Below, piece by piece: positions 52,325 through 60,196 of a DNA stretch of 64,000 nt. Each line of letters begins with the position of its first letter. Positions within the stretch are counted from its first letter, which is position 1. The notes under the pieces are model-generated. The model saw only the letters and a program-made list of their open reading frames with translations, was not told where the DNA came from and searched no databases. The stretch lies in assembly GCF_010820665.1 (NCBI RefSeq), contig NZ_JAAIKC010000002.1, forward strand, positions 248,001-312,000, written 5' to 3'. Origin of the DNA: Paenibacillus sp. SYP-B3998 (GTDB taxonomy: Bacteria; Bacillota; Bacilli; Paenibacillales; NBRC-103111). The translations under genes and the position numbers were made by a program.

Positions 52325-54418
52325 ATGTCGATCTATTTGCAAATCCTCAAGCGGTTACCCTCCCGCATCATGATTATTTCATTGCCCCTTCTACTCATGC
52401 TCATGGTCGAATGGCTGGCACGTGGCAGCTATCAAGAACTTCATAAGTGGGTTGTCACTCACCCCCTCTCCATGGTTCTTGCTTATTTCGTTGTGGGGAG
52501 CCTTTACCTGCTGCTTATTGCCATAACAGGAAGAAGCCGCCTCTCCTTCTGGCTGCTATGTGCGTCTCTACTCCCGCTCGGTATTTTGAGTGGCAGCAAG
52601 CTAAAAGCGATTGGGGCTCCCTATTACCCTTGGGATTTGATGTTCCATAATCGAATCGTGGAGTATCGCGTTTTCCTTAATCAATATTGGAGCTTTGGTA
52701 TTATCGCCTTGGTTTTTGGCTTTCTTCTCCTACTAGCCGTCTTGTTTCACTTGATTTTACGTCGCCATCCAATTCGTTTTCCGTGGATTGAAAGAATGAT
52801 TTATGCTGGAATTGCTATCGTGATGATGACGAGCTTGTATACGGATAAGCCAATTCCTTTTATGAAGATGTACGGATTGTACACGGTCCCATGGGATCAA
52901 ACGATTACTTATGATGAAAATGGGTTTCTATTTTCTTCTGTACAAATGCTCGGCTTCTTGAGTGTAGCAAAGCCCGAAGGTTACAGCAAAAAAGCTGTTA
53001 CCTCAATTTTGAATCAGATTCCTGAGAAAAAGGCTATTAATGAAAAAAAACCGAATATCATCGTCATGTTGAGTGAGTCATTCTGGGATCCGACTGTTAT
53101 GAAAAATGTGAAGTTCAGCCAAGATCCCATTCCATTTCTGCATGACCTGCAAAAAACATATACGGGCGGTTGGATGCTCTCGCCTCAGTTCGGAGGAAGC
53201 ACAGCCAACGTGGAGTTTGAAGTCCTGTCTAGCAACTCCATGCGCTTTTTCGGTAAATCACCTGATAAAATAATACCTTACATCGAGTACATGAATCATG
53301 GCGTCGACTCTCTAGCCAGCATCACGACTAGACAGGGCTATTCAGCCACCGCCATCAATCCTTTTTTCAGTTGGTTCTTTGACAGTCGTAAGGTTTACAA
53401 ACATTTTGGTTTCTCTCGCTTTATCAGCAGTGAATTTTTCCCAAATGATTTTGAAGGACCTAACTACGCGGATCGTGCGGTCGCGAAAAAAATCATTGAG
53501 GAAACGGAAAAAAGTCCCGGTCCTGATTTTATTTTCGCAAATACGATGGAAAACCATCATCCTTACAAACCAGGGAAATTCAGCAAGAACACGATTGAAG
53601 TCGCTGGTGATATCTCAGTAGAGTCAAAAGGCTTGCTTGAAACTTATGCCCAAGGCATAACGGATGCTGACAAATGCTTGCAAATGCTTGTTGATTACTA
53701 CAGCAAGCGCTCTGAGCCTACAATTATCCTCTTCTTCGGCGATCATTTACCTTTTCTAGAGGATAACTACAAAGTATATCGCGATGCCGATTATGTGCTT
53801 CCGGATGACCCGGATCTATATACCAAAACCCATAATACCCCATTCGTGATCTGGAATAATTTTGTACCTAAGGATCAAGAAAAGACAAATCTTCATCTCA
53901 GTCCATCTTTCCTTGGACCTACACTGCTCCATTTAGCAGGTATCCAAGGCAGTTATTACACAGATTATTTGTACGATTTATCACAAAAAATCCCTGTTAT
54001 TCCCCCAAATGACATGTGGGACAAATATCAGATTAAAGCAAGTGATCTTAACGATTATGCTAAACTACAGTACGATAATCTCTTCGGAAGCCGCTATGGG
54101 TATGAAGCCAAAGGCTATAGGGATACAATCGTCCAGCCAAATTATACCCTTGGTTATGGCGACCCCATTATTAGGAACGTAGTTAAGGTGGAAAACAAGT
54201 TGGAAATTGAAGGCTCCAATTTCTTCTCCTCCTGCAGTGTGTATGTGGATGGAGTAGCCTATAAATCCAGCTTTGATGGGATGGCTACGCTTTATGCCGA
54301 TCTTCCTGATGATTCCTCCTTTGATGCAAATAAAGCGCATCAAATTGAGGTTCGCATCATCGATGACAAGAAAATGAAGATCGGTCAATCAAACCTTTAT
54401 CTACTCCCCAAGTCATGA
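52325..54418 (+). CDS. LTA synthase-family sulfatase-fold membrane enzyme, paralog 1
   Basis: 697 aa from ATG 52325, with AGGAG 8 nt upstream; ATG 52289 is a poorer start. Five membrane helices fill the first 200 residues, then an extracellular alkaline-phosphatase/sulfatase domain: NIIVMLSESFWDP (metal site), FGGSTANVEFEVLSSNSM with the candidate catalytic Thr, ANTMENHHPY, and FFGDHLPFLEDNYKVY. LTA synthases polymerise glycerol-phosphate on cell-wall polymers. The last 80 residues (from about 610) form a beta-rich segment resembling an Ig/IPT domain (KLEIEGSNFFSSCSVYVDGV), unusual for LtaS. The paralog at 60197 has the same layout. Confidence 0.88.
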   Translation: MSIYLQILKRLPSRIMIISLPLLLMLMVEWLARGSYQELHKWVVTHPLSMVLAYFVVGSLYLLLIAITGRSRLSFWLLCASLLPLGILSGSKLKAIGAPYYPWDLMFHNRIVEYRVFLNQYWSFGIIALVFGFLLLLAVLFHLILRRHPIRFPWIERMIYAGIAIVMMTSLYTDKPIPFMKMYGLYTVPWDQTITYDENGFLFSSVQMLGFLSVAKPEGYSKKAVTSILNQIPEKKAINEKKPNIIVMLSESFWDPTVMKNVKFSQDPIPFLHDLQKTYTGGWMLSPQFGGSTANVEFEVLSSNSMRFFGKSPDKIIPYIEYMNHGVDSLASITTRQGYSATAINPFFSWFFDSRKVYKHFGFSRFISSEFFPNDFEGPNYADRAVAKKIIEETEKSPGPDFIFANTMENHHPYKPGKFSKNTIEVAGDISVESKGLLETYAQGITDADKCLQMLVDYYSKRSEPTIILFFGDHLPFLEDNYKVYRDADYVLPDDPDLYTKTHNTPFVIWNNFVPKDQEKTNLHLSPSFLGPTLLHLAGIQGSYYTDYLYDLSQKIPVIPPNDMWDKYQIKASDLNDYAKLQYDNLFGSRYGYEAKGYRDTIVQPNYTLGYGDPIIRNVVKVENKLEIEGSNFFSSCSVYVDGVAYKSSFDGMATLYADLPDDSSFDANKAHQIEVRIIDDKKMKIGQSNLYLLPKS

Positions 54419-54422
54419 CACG

Positions 54423-54468
54423 AGCCCCCTTCGGAATAGGATGTAACCATATCCTTTCCATGAGGGGG
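54423..54468 (+). terminator. Terminator after LTA synthase paralog 1
   Basis: AGCCCCCT pairs with AGGGGG and an inner AGGAT pairs with ATCCT; a TTTTTCC run follows. The 3' arm GAGGGGG (54462-54468) is also the ribosome site of ymaF, so the hairpin could hide it. Confidence 0.7.
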
Positions 54469-54476
54469 TTTTTCCT

Positions 54477-54857
54477 ATGAACGGAGCGATTCCTCCTGCT
54501 CATGTCCACTTCTTCACGACAAAAACCTCTGAAACGTTACATCATTATCATCTACTTCGTCTTTATACGTTCTCTGTTAATGGCACAGCCTATGACGGCC
54601 ATGTCCATCAATACCAAGGAATTACAGGAATTAAATATGGCCACTTTCATAATTACTATGGACAAACGGGTCCCGCCATCCCCCTAAGAGATGGTTCGCA
54701 CATCCATATCCTTAAAGGCGTTGTCGAGCCTAATGCCTATAACACCTCAAGAAAAGGTGCGCTTGTCAAATCCGCTGAAAAGGAAGGACTGATTTCCGAG
54801 CTTCATCAACATACGTATTTCGGCTACTCTACGATCGGTTTCGGGTATGAATTCTAA
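54477..54857 (+). CDS. YmaF-family protein
   Basis: 126 aa, His- and aromatic-rich: HVHFFTTKTSETLHHYHLLR, DGHVHQYQGITGIKYGHFHN and DGSHIHILKGVVEPN match the YmaF family, whose repeated HxH motifs suggest metal or surface-polymer binding. No signal peptide or membrane helix. The ribosome site GAGGGGG is 8 nt upstream and overlaps the terminator of the preceding gene. It is followed by a strong bidirectional terminator shared with the aldose epimerase gene. Confidence 0.85.
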   Translation: MNGAIPPAHVHFFTTKTSETLHHYHLLRLYTFSVNGTAYDGHVHQYQGITGIKYGHFHNYYGQTGPAIPLRDGSHIHILKGVVEPNAYNTSRKGALVKSAEKEGLISELHQHTYFGYSTIGFGYEF

Positions 54858-54876
54858 ACCTTCTTATCAAAAAAAA

Positions 54877-54910
54877 GTTAAGGAAAGAGCAGAAAGGCTC
54901 TTTCCTTAAC
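54877..54910. terminator. Bidirectional terminator
   Basis: GTTAAGGAAAGAGC and GCTCTTTCCTTAAC pair perfectly over 14 bp with a six-base loop and are flanked by A and T runs. It ends ymaF on the plus strand and the aldose epimerase gene (stop 54925) on the minus strand. Confidence 0.92.
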
Positions 54911-54924
54911 TCCTAAAAGCAAGG

Positions 54925-55905
54925 CTAGTCCAAAGCAATTACACGAATCGACCAACTGAATTCAAAAGTTCCACCTGCAGCAATGCCTTTAGCGCCTGAA
55001 AGATCAGCCGAAAACGGCTCATTGAACACGTTCATAATCGATGTATAAGGCTCCAGGGATACGGCATCCGACCATGGGGCTGTAAAGAGCACATGGATCG
55101 GAAAGCGATCTCCCATGTCGTATACAAGCTTAGTCCCTCTCGCTTCGTAGTGCAGCTCGCAAGACTGGTGTCCCGGCTTGATGGTAAGCATTTGTGATCC
55201 GCCTGGGTATTCTGGCAGCTCTGTAACAAGCTGGCCTTGATGAAGTGCCGCTGTAAGCGCTGACGGCGCTGGCTCGCCTGCTGCGTAACCGTCTTCGCTG
55301 AGCGGCCATTCTGCCGCTGCGGGAATAACTACGCGCACGCGACTGGCTTCTTCCTTCGCGAATGCGAAGTAAGGATGGAAGCCTAGCGAGAGCGGCATCG
55401 ACTGCGAGCTGCGGTTGGCGATCTCACCGCTGAGCGACAGCGTACCGTCCTTCAGCCGGTACGTGAAACGAAAGCATGCGGCGTGTGGAAAATACGCCAG
55501 CATTTCTGGATGCTCCGCGAAGTCAATCTCCGCGGAAACGTAAGCCCCTTCAGCGGCATCTGCGCCGCTAGCAACGACTTTCCACGGCCGCTCGCGCAGC
55601 TCGCCGTGGGCATGATGTGGCTCCCGATTCGCAGGGAGCCGGTATTCGCGGCCTTCGAAGGTGAAGGCTGCTTGTTTGACGCGTCCCGGTGGGAATAGAA
55701 TCGGCACGCCGTAACGTGAGGACTGTGCGCGAAGAACCGCCAGGCTTTCTGGCTTCGCGATGTAAGATTCGTTCCCAACATCAAACCGGAATAAATGAAA
55801 ACCAACGGCCGGAATGACTTCGGCCTCCGCTTTCGCCGCATGATCGACTAATTTAAATGTCGAAACACCGTCCCATTCACTTGAAATAATCTCATATGTA
55901 CGCAT
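54925..55905 (-). CDS. Aldose 1-epimerase (galactose mutarotase family)
   Basis: 326 aa from ATG 55905, with TCAGGAGG 6 nt upstream. The fold of mutarotases is seen in YGVPILFPPGRVKQAAFTFE, PHHAHGELRERPW with the catalytic His, and LGFHPYFAF. The family interconverts alpha and beta sugar anomers; the specific sugar is not clear. Much of the gene, especially 55200-55720, is much richer in G+C than its surroundings, pointing to a different origin or selection. It is 5 kb from any sugar gene in the window. It stands alone. Confidence 0.87.
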   Translation of the reverse strand: MRTYEIISSEWDGVSTFKLVDHAAKAEAEVIPAVGFHLFRFDVGNESYIAKPESLAVLRAQSSRYGVPILFPPGRVKQAAFTFEGREYRLPANREPHHAHGELRERPWKVVASGADAAEGAYVSAEIDFAEHPEMLAYFPHAACFRFTYRLKDGTLSLSGEIANRSSQSMPLSLGFHPYFAFAKEEASRVRVVIPAAAEWPLSEDGYAAGEPAPSALTAALHQGQLVTELPEYPGGSQMLTIKPGHQSCELHYEARGTKLVYDMGDRFPIHVLFTAPWSDAVSLEPYTSIMNVFNEPFSADLSGAKGIAAGGTFEFSWSIRVIALD

Positions 55906-55937
55906 GTTTTTCCTCCTGAAATAAGTTATTAACTGCA

Positions 55938-56843
55938 TTAAACACTTATATGATTTTTTAAATTAATTCTGTGATAGTAGACGTATACAAGAAATGTTCC
56001 CGCCAGCAGGATTAGGGTCGTCACCAAGCTTCCTTCTGCTCCGAATGAACCACCCGCCAATAAATCGGTTCCACTTTGTTCAATTTGAATAATAGAAGCT
56101 ACTCGTGTTCCTGAAACGTCAAAGCCGAACACATTACCTTGCAAGAAATTCCATGACAAATGCATACCGATTGGCATCCATAGACCACCCGAACATACCC
56201 GGCTTACCCCGAATAAAAGGCCTGCAAGAAGCAGATTAATAATTGGTAAAGACGTACTCCACATCCCCGGATTAAAGGAGTGGAGAAAAGCGAATACGAT
56301 TGTTGAAACAATAACGCTGGCAATCGTGCCGAACCTATTTTTCACAAGCCCTTGCAAATAACCACGGGCAAACAATTCCTCATTAACGGCTACGCCAATG
56401 AAAAGCAAGAAGCCTCCTATCATTTCCTGGGCAATCGTTCCGTTCCACTGTATAGAAACGATCTTAACCCCACCAACTAACCATATTAAACCACAACTAG
56501 CTGAAATAAGTATAATACCTGCTGCAAAGCCTTCACCCATTTTTCTCCATAGCTGGTCGGCATACAAACCTAGCGGCCACTTTTGGCGCCTCTCAAAAAT
56601 TGCGTAGTTGATGACAACACCGCCAATAAAACCAATGATTTGAGCCCATAAAGCGGCTTTGATGAAAAAAGCGTCTCTGGCTACCGCATCCATGCTCATC
56701 TCTAATGCAGGCTGCCTTGCTATCGCAAGGACCGCAGCCGCTATGGACAATATCACGGTTATAATAACAATAAACACAACGCAAAGCATAACTTTACCGA
56801 GTATCGATAGAATCGATATTCCTACACCCTTACGATCGTTCAT
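55938..56843 (-). CDS. CPBP-family intramembrane metalloprotease
   Basis: 301 aa from ATG 56843, with GGAGG 6 nt upstream; the ORF to 56948 has no site. Seven or eight membrane helices are visible. The three family motifs are VAVNEELFARGYLQG (EExxxR), FLHSFNPG, and MHLSWNFLQG near the end. Such proteins (Abi/CAAX-type) cleave membrane-bound substrates or act in bacteriocin immunity. It is divergent from the sensor kinase gene, with start codons 134 nt apart, so a shared regulatory region is possible. Confidence 0.88.
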   Translation of the reverse strand: MNDRKGVGISILSILGKVMLCVVFIVIITVILSIAAAVLAIARQPALEMSMDAVARDAFFIKAALWAQIIGFIGGVVINYAIFERRQKWPLGLYADQLWRKMGEGFAAGIILISASCGLIWLVGGVKIVSIQWNGTIAQEMIGGFLLFIGVAVNEELFARGYLQGLVKNRFGTIASVIVSTIVFAFLHSFNPGMWSTSLPIINLLLAGLLFGVSRVCSGGLWMPIGMHLSWNFLQGNVFGFDVSGTRVASIIQIEQSGTDLLAGGSFGAEGSLVTTLILLAGTFLVYVYYHRINLKNHISV

Positions 56844-56977
56844 ATGATCCTCCTCTCCATTCACAATATTCGAGAGCGGTCCTTCATATCCTGCCGATTT
56901 CCAAAAGCGGAAGTTCTCTCTTGTGCAAATGGTTGTCGCATGACACAATAGAGAAAACTTGCCTTGATGGAGGAACT

Positions 56978-58339
56978 ATGCTTTTCGTTTTATTCGCACT
57001 ATGGATCATAGCCTTATTACTATTGATTATCGATCCAAGATCAAGCACAATGCGCTGGATGAGTGCTGTAGCCTTTACAGGTGGAATCGGAGCACTTGCA
57101 GCCGTCTTATCAGAAAATATCATCCCTTACGTTAAGCAAACAATACCGAATCCTTCTGTAAGCGAGCTCTTATTTCACATCCAAGCAACAAGCTCATTGC
57201 TTTCCTACTATGGCTTACCTTACTCTTTTGCGATGCTGGCTTTACAATATAATCCTTCTTGGCCGAATCAGAAAACGCGAACATTTTTACCTTACCTTCT
57301 GCTACTACCCCCAATTGCATGTATCCTTCTTACCCCAGGGTATACAGAAGTAATGCCTATTACGTTTCCTATCGTAGCTTGTTGGGTTGTTCCTTATATT
57401 GTGACGGGCGCTATACTTATTGCAAGTAGAAAAGAACGGCTTCCCGGCATGCAGCGAACGCATCTGTTCACTTGTTTGGCCTTACTGCCACCCATCCTAT
57501 GCTTTGCCGTACTGAACTATGTCATGCCAAGTCTAGGTTATTATCGAATGTGGATTTATCACACGTGGATACTTGCCTTAGTTGTGCCTTTTTTAATTTT
57601 CACTTTTTTTAAATACGGTTTTCTTGGCATGAGGCTGCTCATTGAAAGACGCAAACTCGATTCCACCTTACGTGCGATTACGTCAGGAACGGCAATTATG
57701 AATCATGCAATTAAAAACGATGTTGGCAAAATGCGCTTATTCCTTGAGAAAATGAAGCAATACGCGGAAGAGACGAATCAGCCTGAGCTTATGCTAGATT
57801 TAGACGTTGTCATGGGTGCATCCATGCATATTCGGGATATGATTTCTCGCGTTCATGAGCAGACACAAGAGCTTCCGATCCGAGTATCTCCTGTAAATAT
57901 GGAAGAACTACTTATCGAAGCACTACAATCCCTGACACCCTATCTGTCTAAAGTGAAGTTAAGTCTTACTATTTCCAAAGAGCTAACACTTGAGATAGAT
58001 CGCATCCAAATCGCCGAAACGTTGACAAATGTGCTTATGAATGCAGTTGAAGCTATGCCGCTGGGTGGCGAACTCACTGTTAAAGGCTTTATGGCTAAGA
58101 AAAATGTCGTCTTGGAGATTCGCGATACTGGAATTGGTATGGAAAAGGCGGTCCTCAAACAAGTACTCGAACCCTTTTATACGACGAAAAGCGGCAGCCG
58201 AAATAACTTCGGTCTCGGCCTAGCTTATTGCTACAGTGTTATGAAAAAACATGGGGGTTCCCTTGAACTTAGCAGCGAAACTAACAAAGGCACAAGCGTA
58301 TTTCTTACTTTCCCAGGTTCACGACGATTATCGACATAA
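56978..58339 (+). CDS. Membrane sensor histidine kinase
   Basis: About 453 aa from ATG 56978 with GGAGG 5 nt upstream. Seven hydrophobic segments fill the first 225 residues, then a HisKA-like helix with the candidate phosphorylated His in AIMNHAIKND near residue 243, and an HATPase domain (NVLMNAVEAMPLGG, EIRDTGIGMEKA, NNFGLGLAYCYSVMKKHGGS). The many-helix sensor resembles kinases that sense membrane or envelope signals. It is followed after 13 nt by its response regulator. Confidence 0.9.
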   Translation: MLFVLFALWIIALLLLIIDPRSSTMRWMSAVAFTGGIGALAAVLSENIIPYVKQTIPNPSVSELLFHIQATSSLLSYYGLPYSFAMLALQYNPSWPNQKTRTFLPYLLLLPPIACILLTPGYTEVMPITFPIVACWVVPYIVTGAILIASRKERLPGMQRTHLFTCLALLPPILCFAVLNYVMPSLGYYRMWIYHTWILALVVPFLIFTFFKYGFLGMRLLIERRKLDSTLRAITSGTAIMNHAIKNDVGKMRLFLEKMKQYAEETNQPELMLDLDVVMGASMHIRDMISRVHEQTQELPIRVSPVNMEELLIEALQSLTPYLSKVKLSLTISKELTLEIDRIQIAETLTNVLMNAVEAMPLGGELTVKGFMAKKNVVLEIRDTGIGMEKAVLKQVLEPFYTTKSGSRNNFGLGLAYCYSVMKKHGGSLELSSETNKGTSVFLTFPGSRRLST

Positions 58340-58352
58340 AGGAGATATTTAC

Positions 58353-59054
58353 ATGGAACAAATCAAAATCGTAATTGTCGAGGATGACCGAGATTGGCTG
58401 CGCGGATTAACCGCATATCTCAATCGCCAGCCTGATCTTACGGTAACTGCTACAGCTTCAACAGTACAAGAAGCACAAGAACTATTTCGCAGTACAGAAC
58501 CGCTTGCCAGTATCGCGCTTATGGACATTATGCTGCATGATGAGCCTGCAGGGATTAGTCTTGCGGAGCAAGCGCTAATGGCATGGGGTGTGAAGGTTAT
58601 CATGCTAACTTCCATGGAAGAGAAAGAATTCATCTTCCGTTCTTTTCAAGCCGGCGCTATTGATTATCAAATAAAATCGAGATTTGAAGAATTGCCAGCA
58701 GTAATTCGCGGAGCGCATGCGCGCCAATCTTCCATCAATGCTGCTGTGGCTGAACAAATGCGCGAGGAATTCCGTCGGCTCAAGCGACTGGAGCATGAAT
58801 TCAAGGTGAAAGAAGTCAGCGATTTGATTACACCGACAGAATTACAAGTACTTGAGCTAATTGATCAAGGACATACCCAAACGGAGATCGCCACTCGCTT
58901 CTTCATCTCATTGCGCACAGTAAAAATTCATGTCGGTCATATTTTGAAAAAACTGGGGAGTTCAAGCAGTAAGGAAGCGGCTCAAAAAATTCGCGACCTC
59001 GGTCTTTTTGAACAAAACGCTGTTCGTGGCAAAAATAAAGAGAAGCATCAGTGA
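58353..59054 (+). CDS. NarL/LuxR-type response regulator
   Basis: 233 aa from ATG 58353 with AAAGGAG upstream; the longer ORF overlaps the kinase. The receiver domain starts IKIVIVEDDRDWL, has the phosphorylation Asp in IALMDIMLHDEPAG near residue 53 and ends in AIDYQIKSRFEE. The LuxR HTH is at the C-terminus (TPTELQVLELIDQGHTQTEI; LRTVKIHVGHILKKLG). It is a cognate partner of the upstream kinase; a likely target is the divergent CPBP protease gene or the LTA synthase genes, but no binding site is established. It overlaps the convergent YitT gene by 7 nt. Confidence 0.92.
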   Translation: MEQIKIVIVEDDRDWLRGLTAYLNRQPDLTVTATASTVQEAQELFRSTEPLASIALMDIMLHDEPAGISLAEQALMAWGVKVIMLTSMEEKEFIFRSFQAGAIDYQIKSRFEELPAVIRGAHARQSSINAAVAEQMREEFRRLKRLEHEFKVKEVSDLITPTELQVLELIDQGHTQTEIATRFFISLRTVKIHVGHILKKLGSSSSKEAAQKIRDLGLFEQNAVRGKNKEKHQ

Positions 59055-59953
59055 ATATCGCGTTTCTTGAAGCGCCCGCCCTTCACATCGTGGATGTTGC
59101 CAACTGCCAGAAATGCGCCAGGATCGAGTTCTTCCACGATGGATTTCAGTTTTGCTTCTTCCAGACGGGTGATGACGCAAAAGATAACTTTTTTGGTATC
59201 GCCCGAAAACCCACCTTCCCCTTCCAAATAAGTAACTCCCCGACCAAGGCGATCTAATATAGCTTCGCCAATGGAACGAAAACTGTCGCTAATGATCCAG
59301 ACGGACTTGGATTCGTCAAACCCTTCGATTGTAACATCGATCATTTTATATGCGATAAAATAAGCAATCAAAGAATACATCGCGCGATCCCAGCTGTAAA
59401 CGAACCCAGCGCTGCCTAGAATAAACAGATTGAAAAACATAACGATTTCGCCTACGGAAAACGGAATTTTCTTCGAAACTAGAATCGCAACAATTTCTGT
59501 ACCATCTAGCGAGCCTCCGAACCTGATCACCATACCAACACCGATACCTAGAATGATGCCTCCGAACACAGCCGCAAGCAAGGGATCGATCGTGAGCGGG
59601 GGAACCGGGTGAAGCAGCGCCGTACCTATCGACATGACAAGAATTGCGAAAAAAGTGGACAATGCGAACGTTTTACCAATCATTTTATACCCGATATACA
59701 GAAAGGGAAGATTTAAAATGGTAAGGAATATCCCCACTTGTACATGGGTTAAATAAGACAAAATAATCGAAATACCTGTGATGCCCCCATCAATAATTCG
59801 ATTTGGTACAAGAAAAATTTCCAACCCTACTGACATTAATACTGCACCGAAGAATAGAAATACGCTTCGCCGTAGCAAGGTGCTTTTTGTCATTTTTTTA
59901 TGATGCAATTGAAACGCTGTTCTTTGTTCTGCACTCAACTGTTGGTCAGCCAA
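59048..59953 (-). CDS. YitT-family membrane protein (DUF2179)
   Basis: 301 aa. Five or six membrane helices (about residues 30-200) include the family motif GLEIFLVPNRIIDGGITGIS and FGGSLDGTEIVAI; a cytoplasmic DUF2179 domain ends the protein (GRGVTYLEGEGGFSGDTKKV; LDPGAFLAVGNIHDVKGG). The family may be a transporter or metabolite-binding membrane protein. The TTG start at 59953 has AAGGAGGGG upstream. It converges with the response regulator. Confidence 0.9.
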   Translation of the reverse strand: MADQQLSAEQRTAFQLHHKKMTKSTLLRRSVFLFFGAVLMSVGLEIFLVPNRIIDGGITGISIILSYLTHVQVGIFLTILNLPFLYIGYKMIGKTFALSTFFAILVMSIGTALLHPVPPLTIDPLLAAVFGGIILGIGVGMVIRFGGSLDGTEIVAILVSKKIPFSVGEIVMFFNLFILGSAGFVYSWDRAMYSLIAYFIAYKMIDVTIEGFDESKSVWIISDSFRSIGEAILDRLGRGVTYLEGEGGFSGDTKKVIFCVITRLEEAKLKSIVEELDPGAFLAVGNIHDVKGGRFKKRDIH

Positions 59954-60147
59954 AGTGATCCCCTCCTTCTTTATATTTATGTATATGTATTTTCCTTAAA
60001 CATTTCTCGCCCGAACCACCTTTTTCCTGCAAAACTCATTACATTCCGCCTGAAATACAATGGATAAGCTTATTCTACTAGTCTCATTCTTATCATGTCG
60101 CACAAAAAATGTTAGAAGAGCTAACCATCGAATATTGTTATTTCTCA

Positions 60148-60156
60148 TGGTATAAT
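60148..60156 (+). promoter_or_regulatory. Extended -10 promoter before LTA synthase paralog 2
   Basis: TGGTATAAT at 60148-60156 is an exact extended -10 (TGnTATAAT), 41 nt before the proposed start at 60197. A usable -35 is not obvious, as is common for extended -10 promoters. The ATG at 60155 lies inside this box, which argues against it as the start. Confidence 0.55.
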
Positions 60157-60196
60157 GTCAGAGTTCATTTACAATTTCTTAATCATGGGAGAAACT

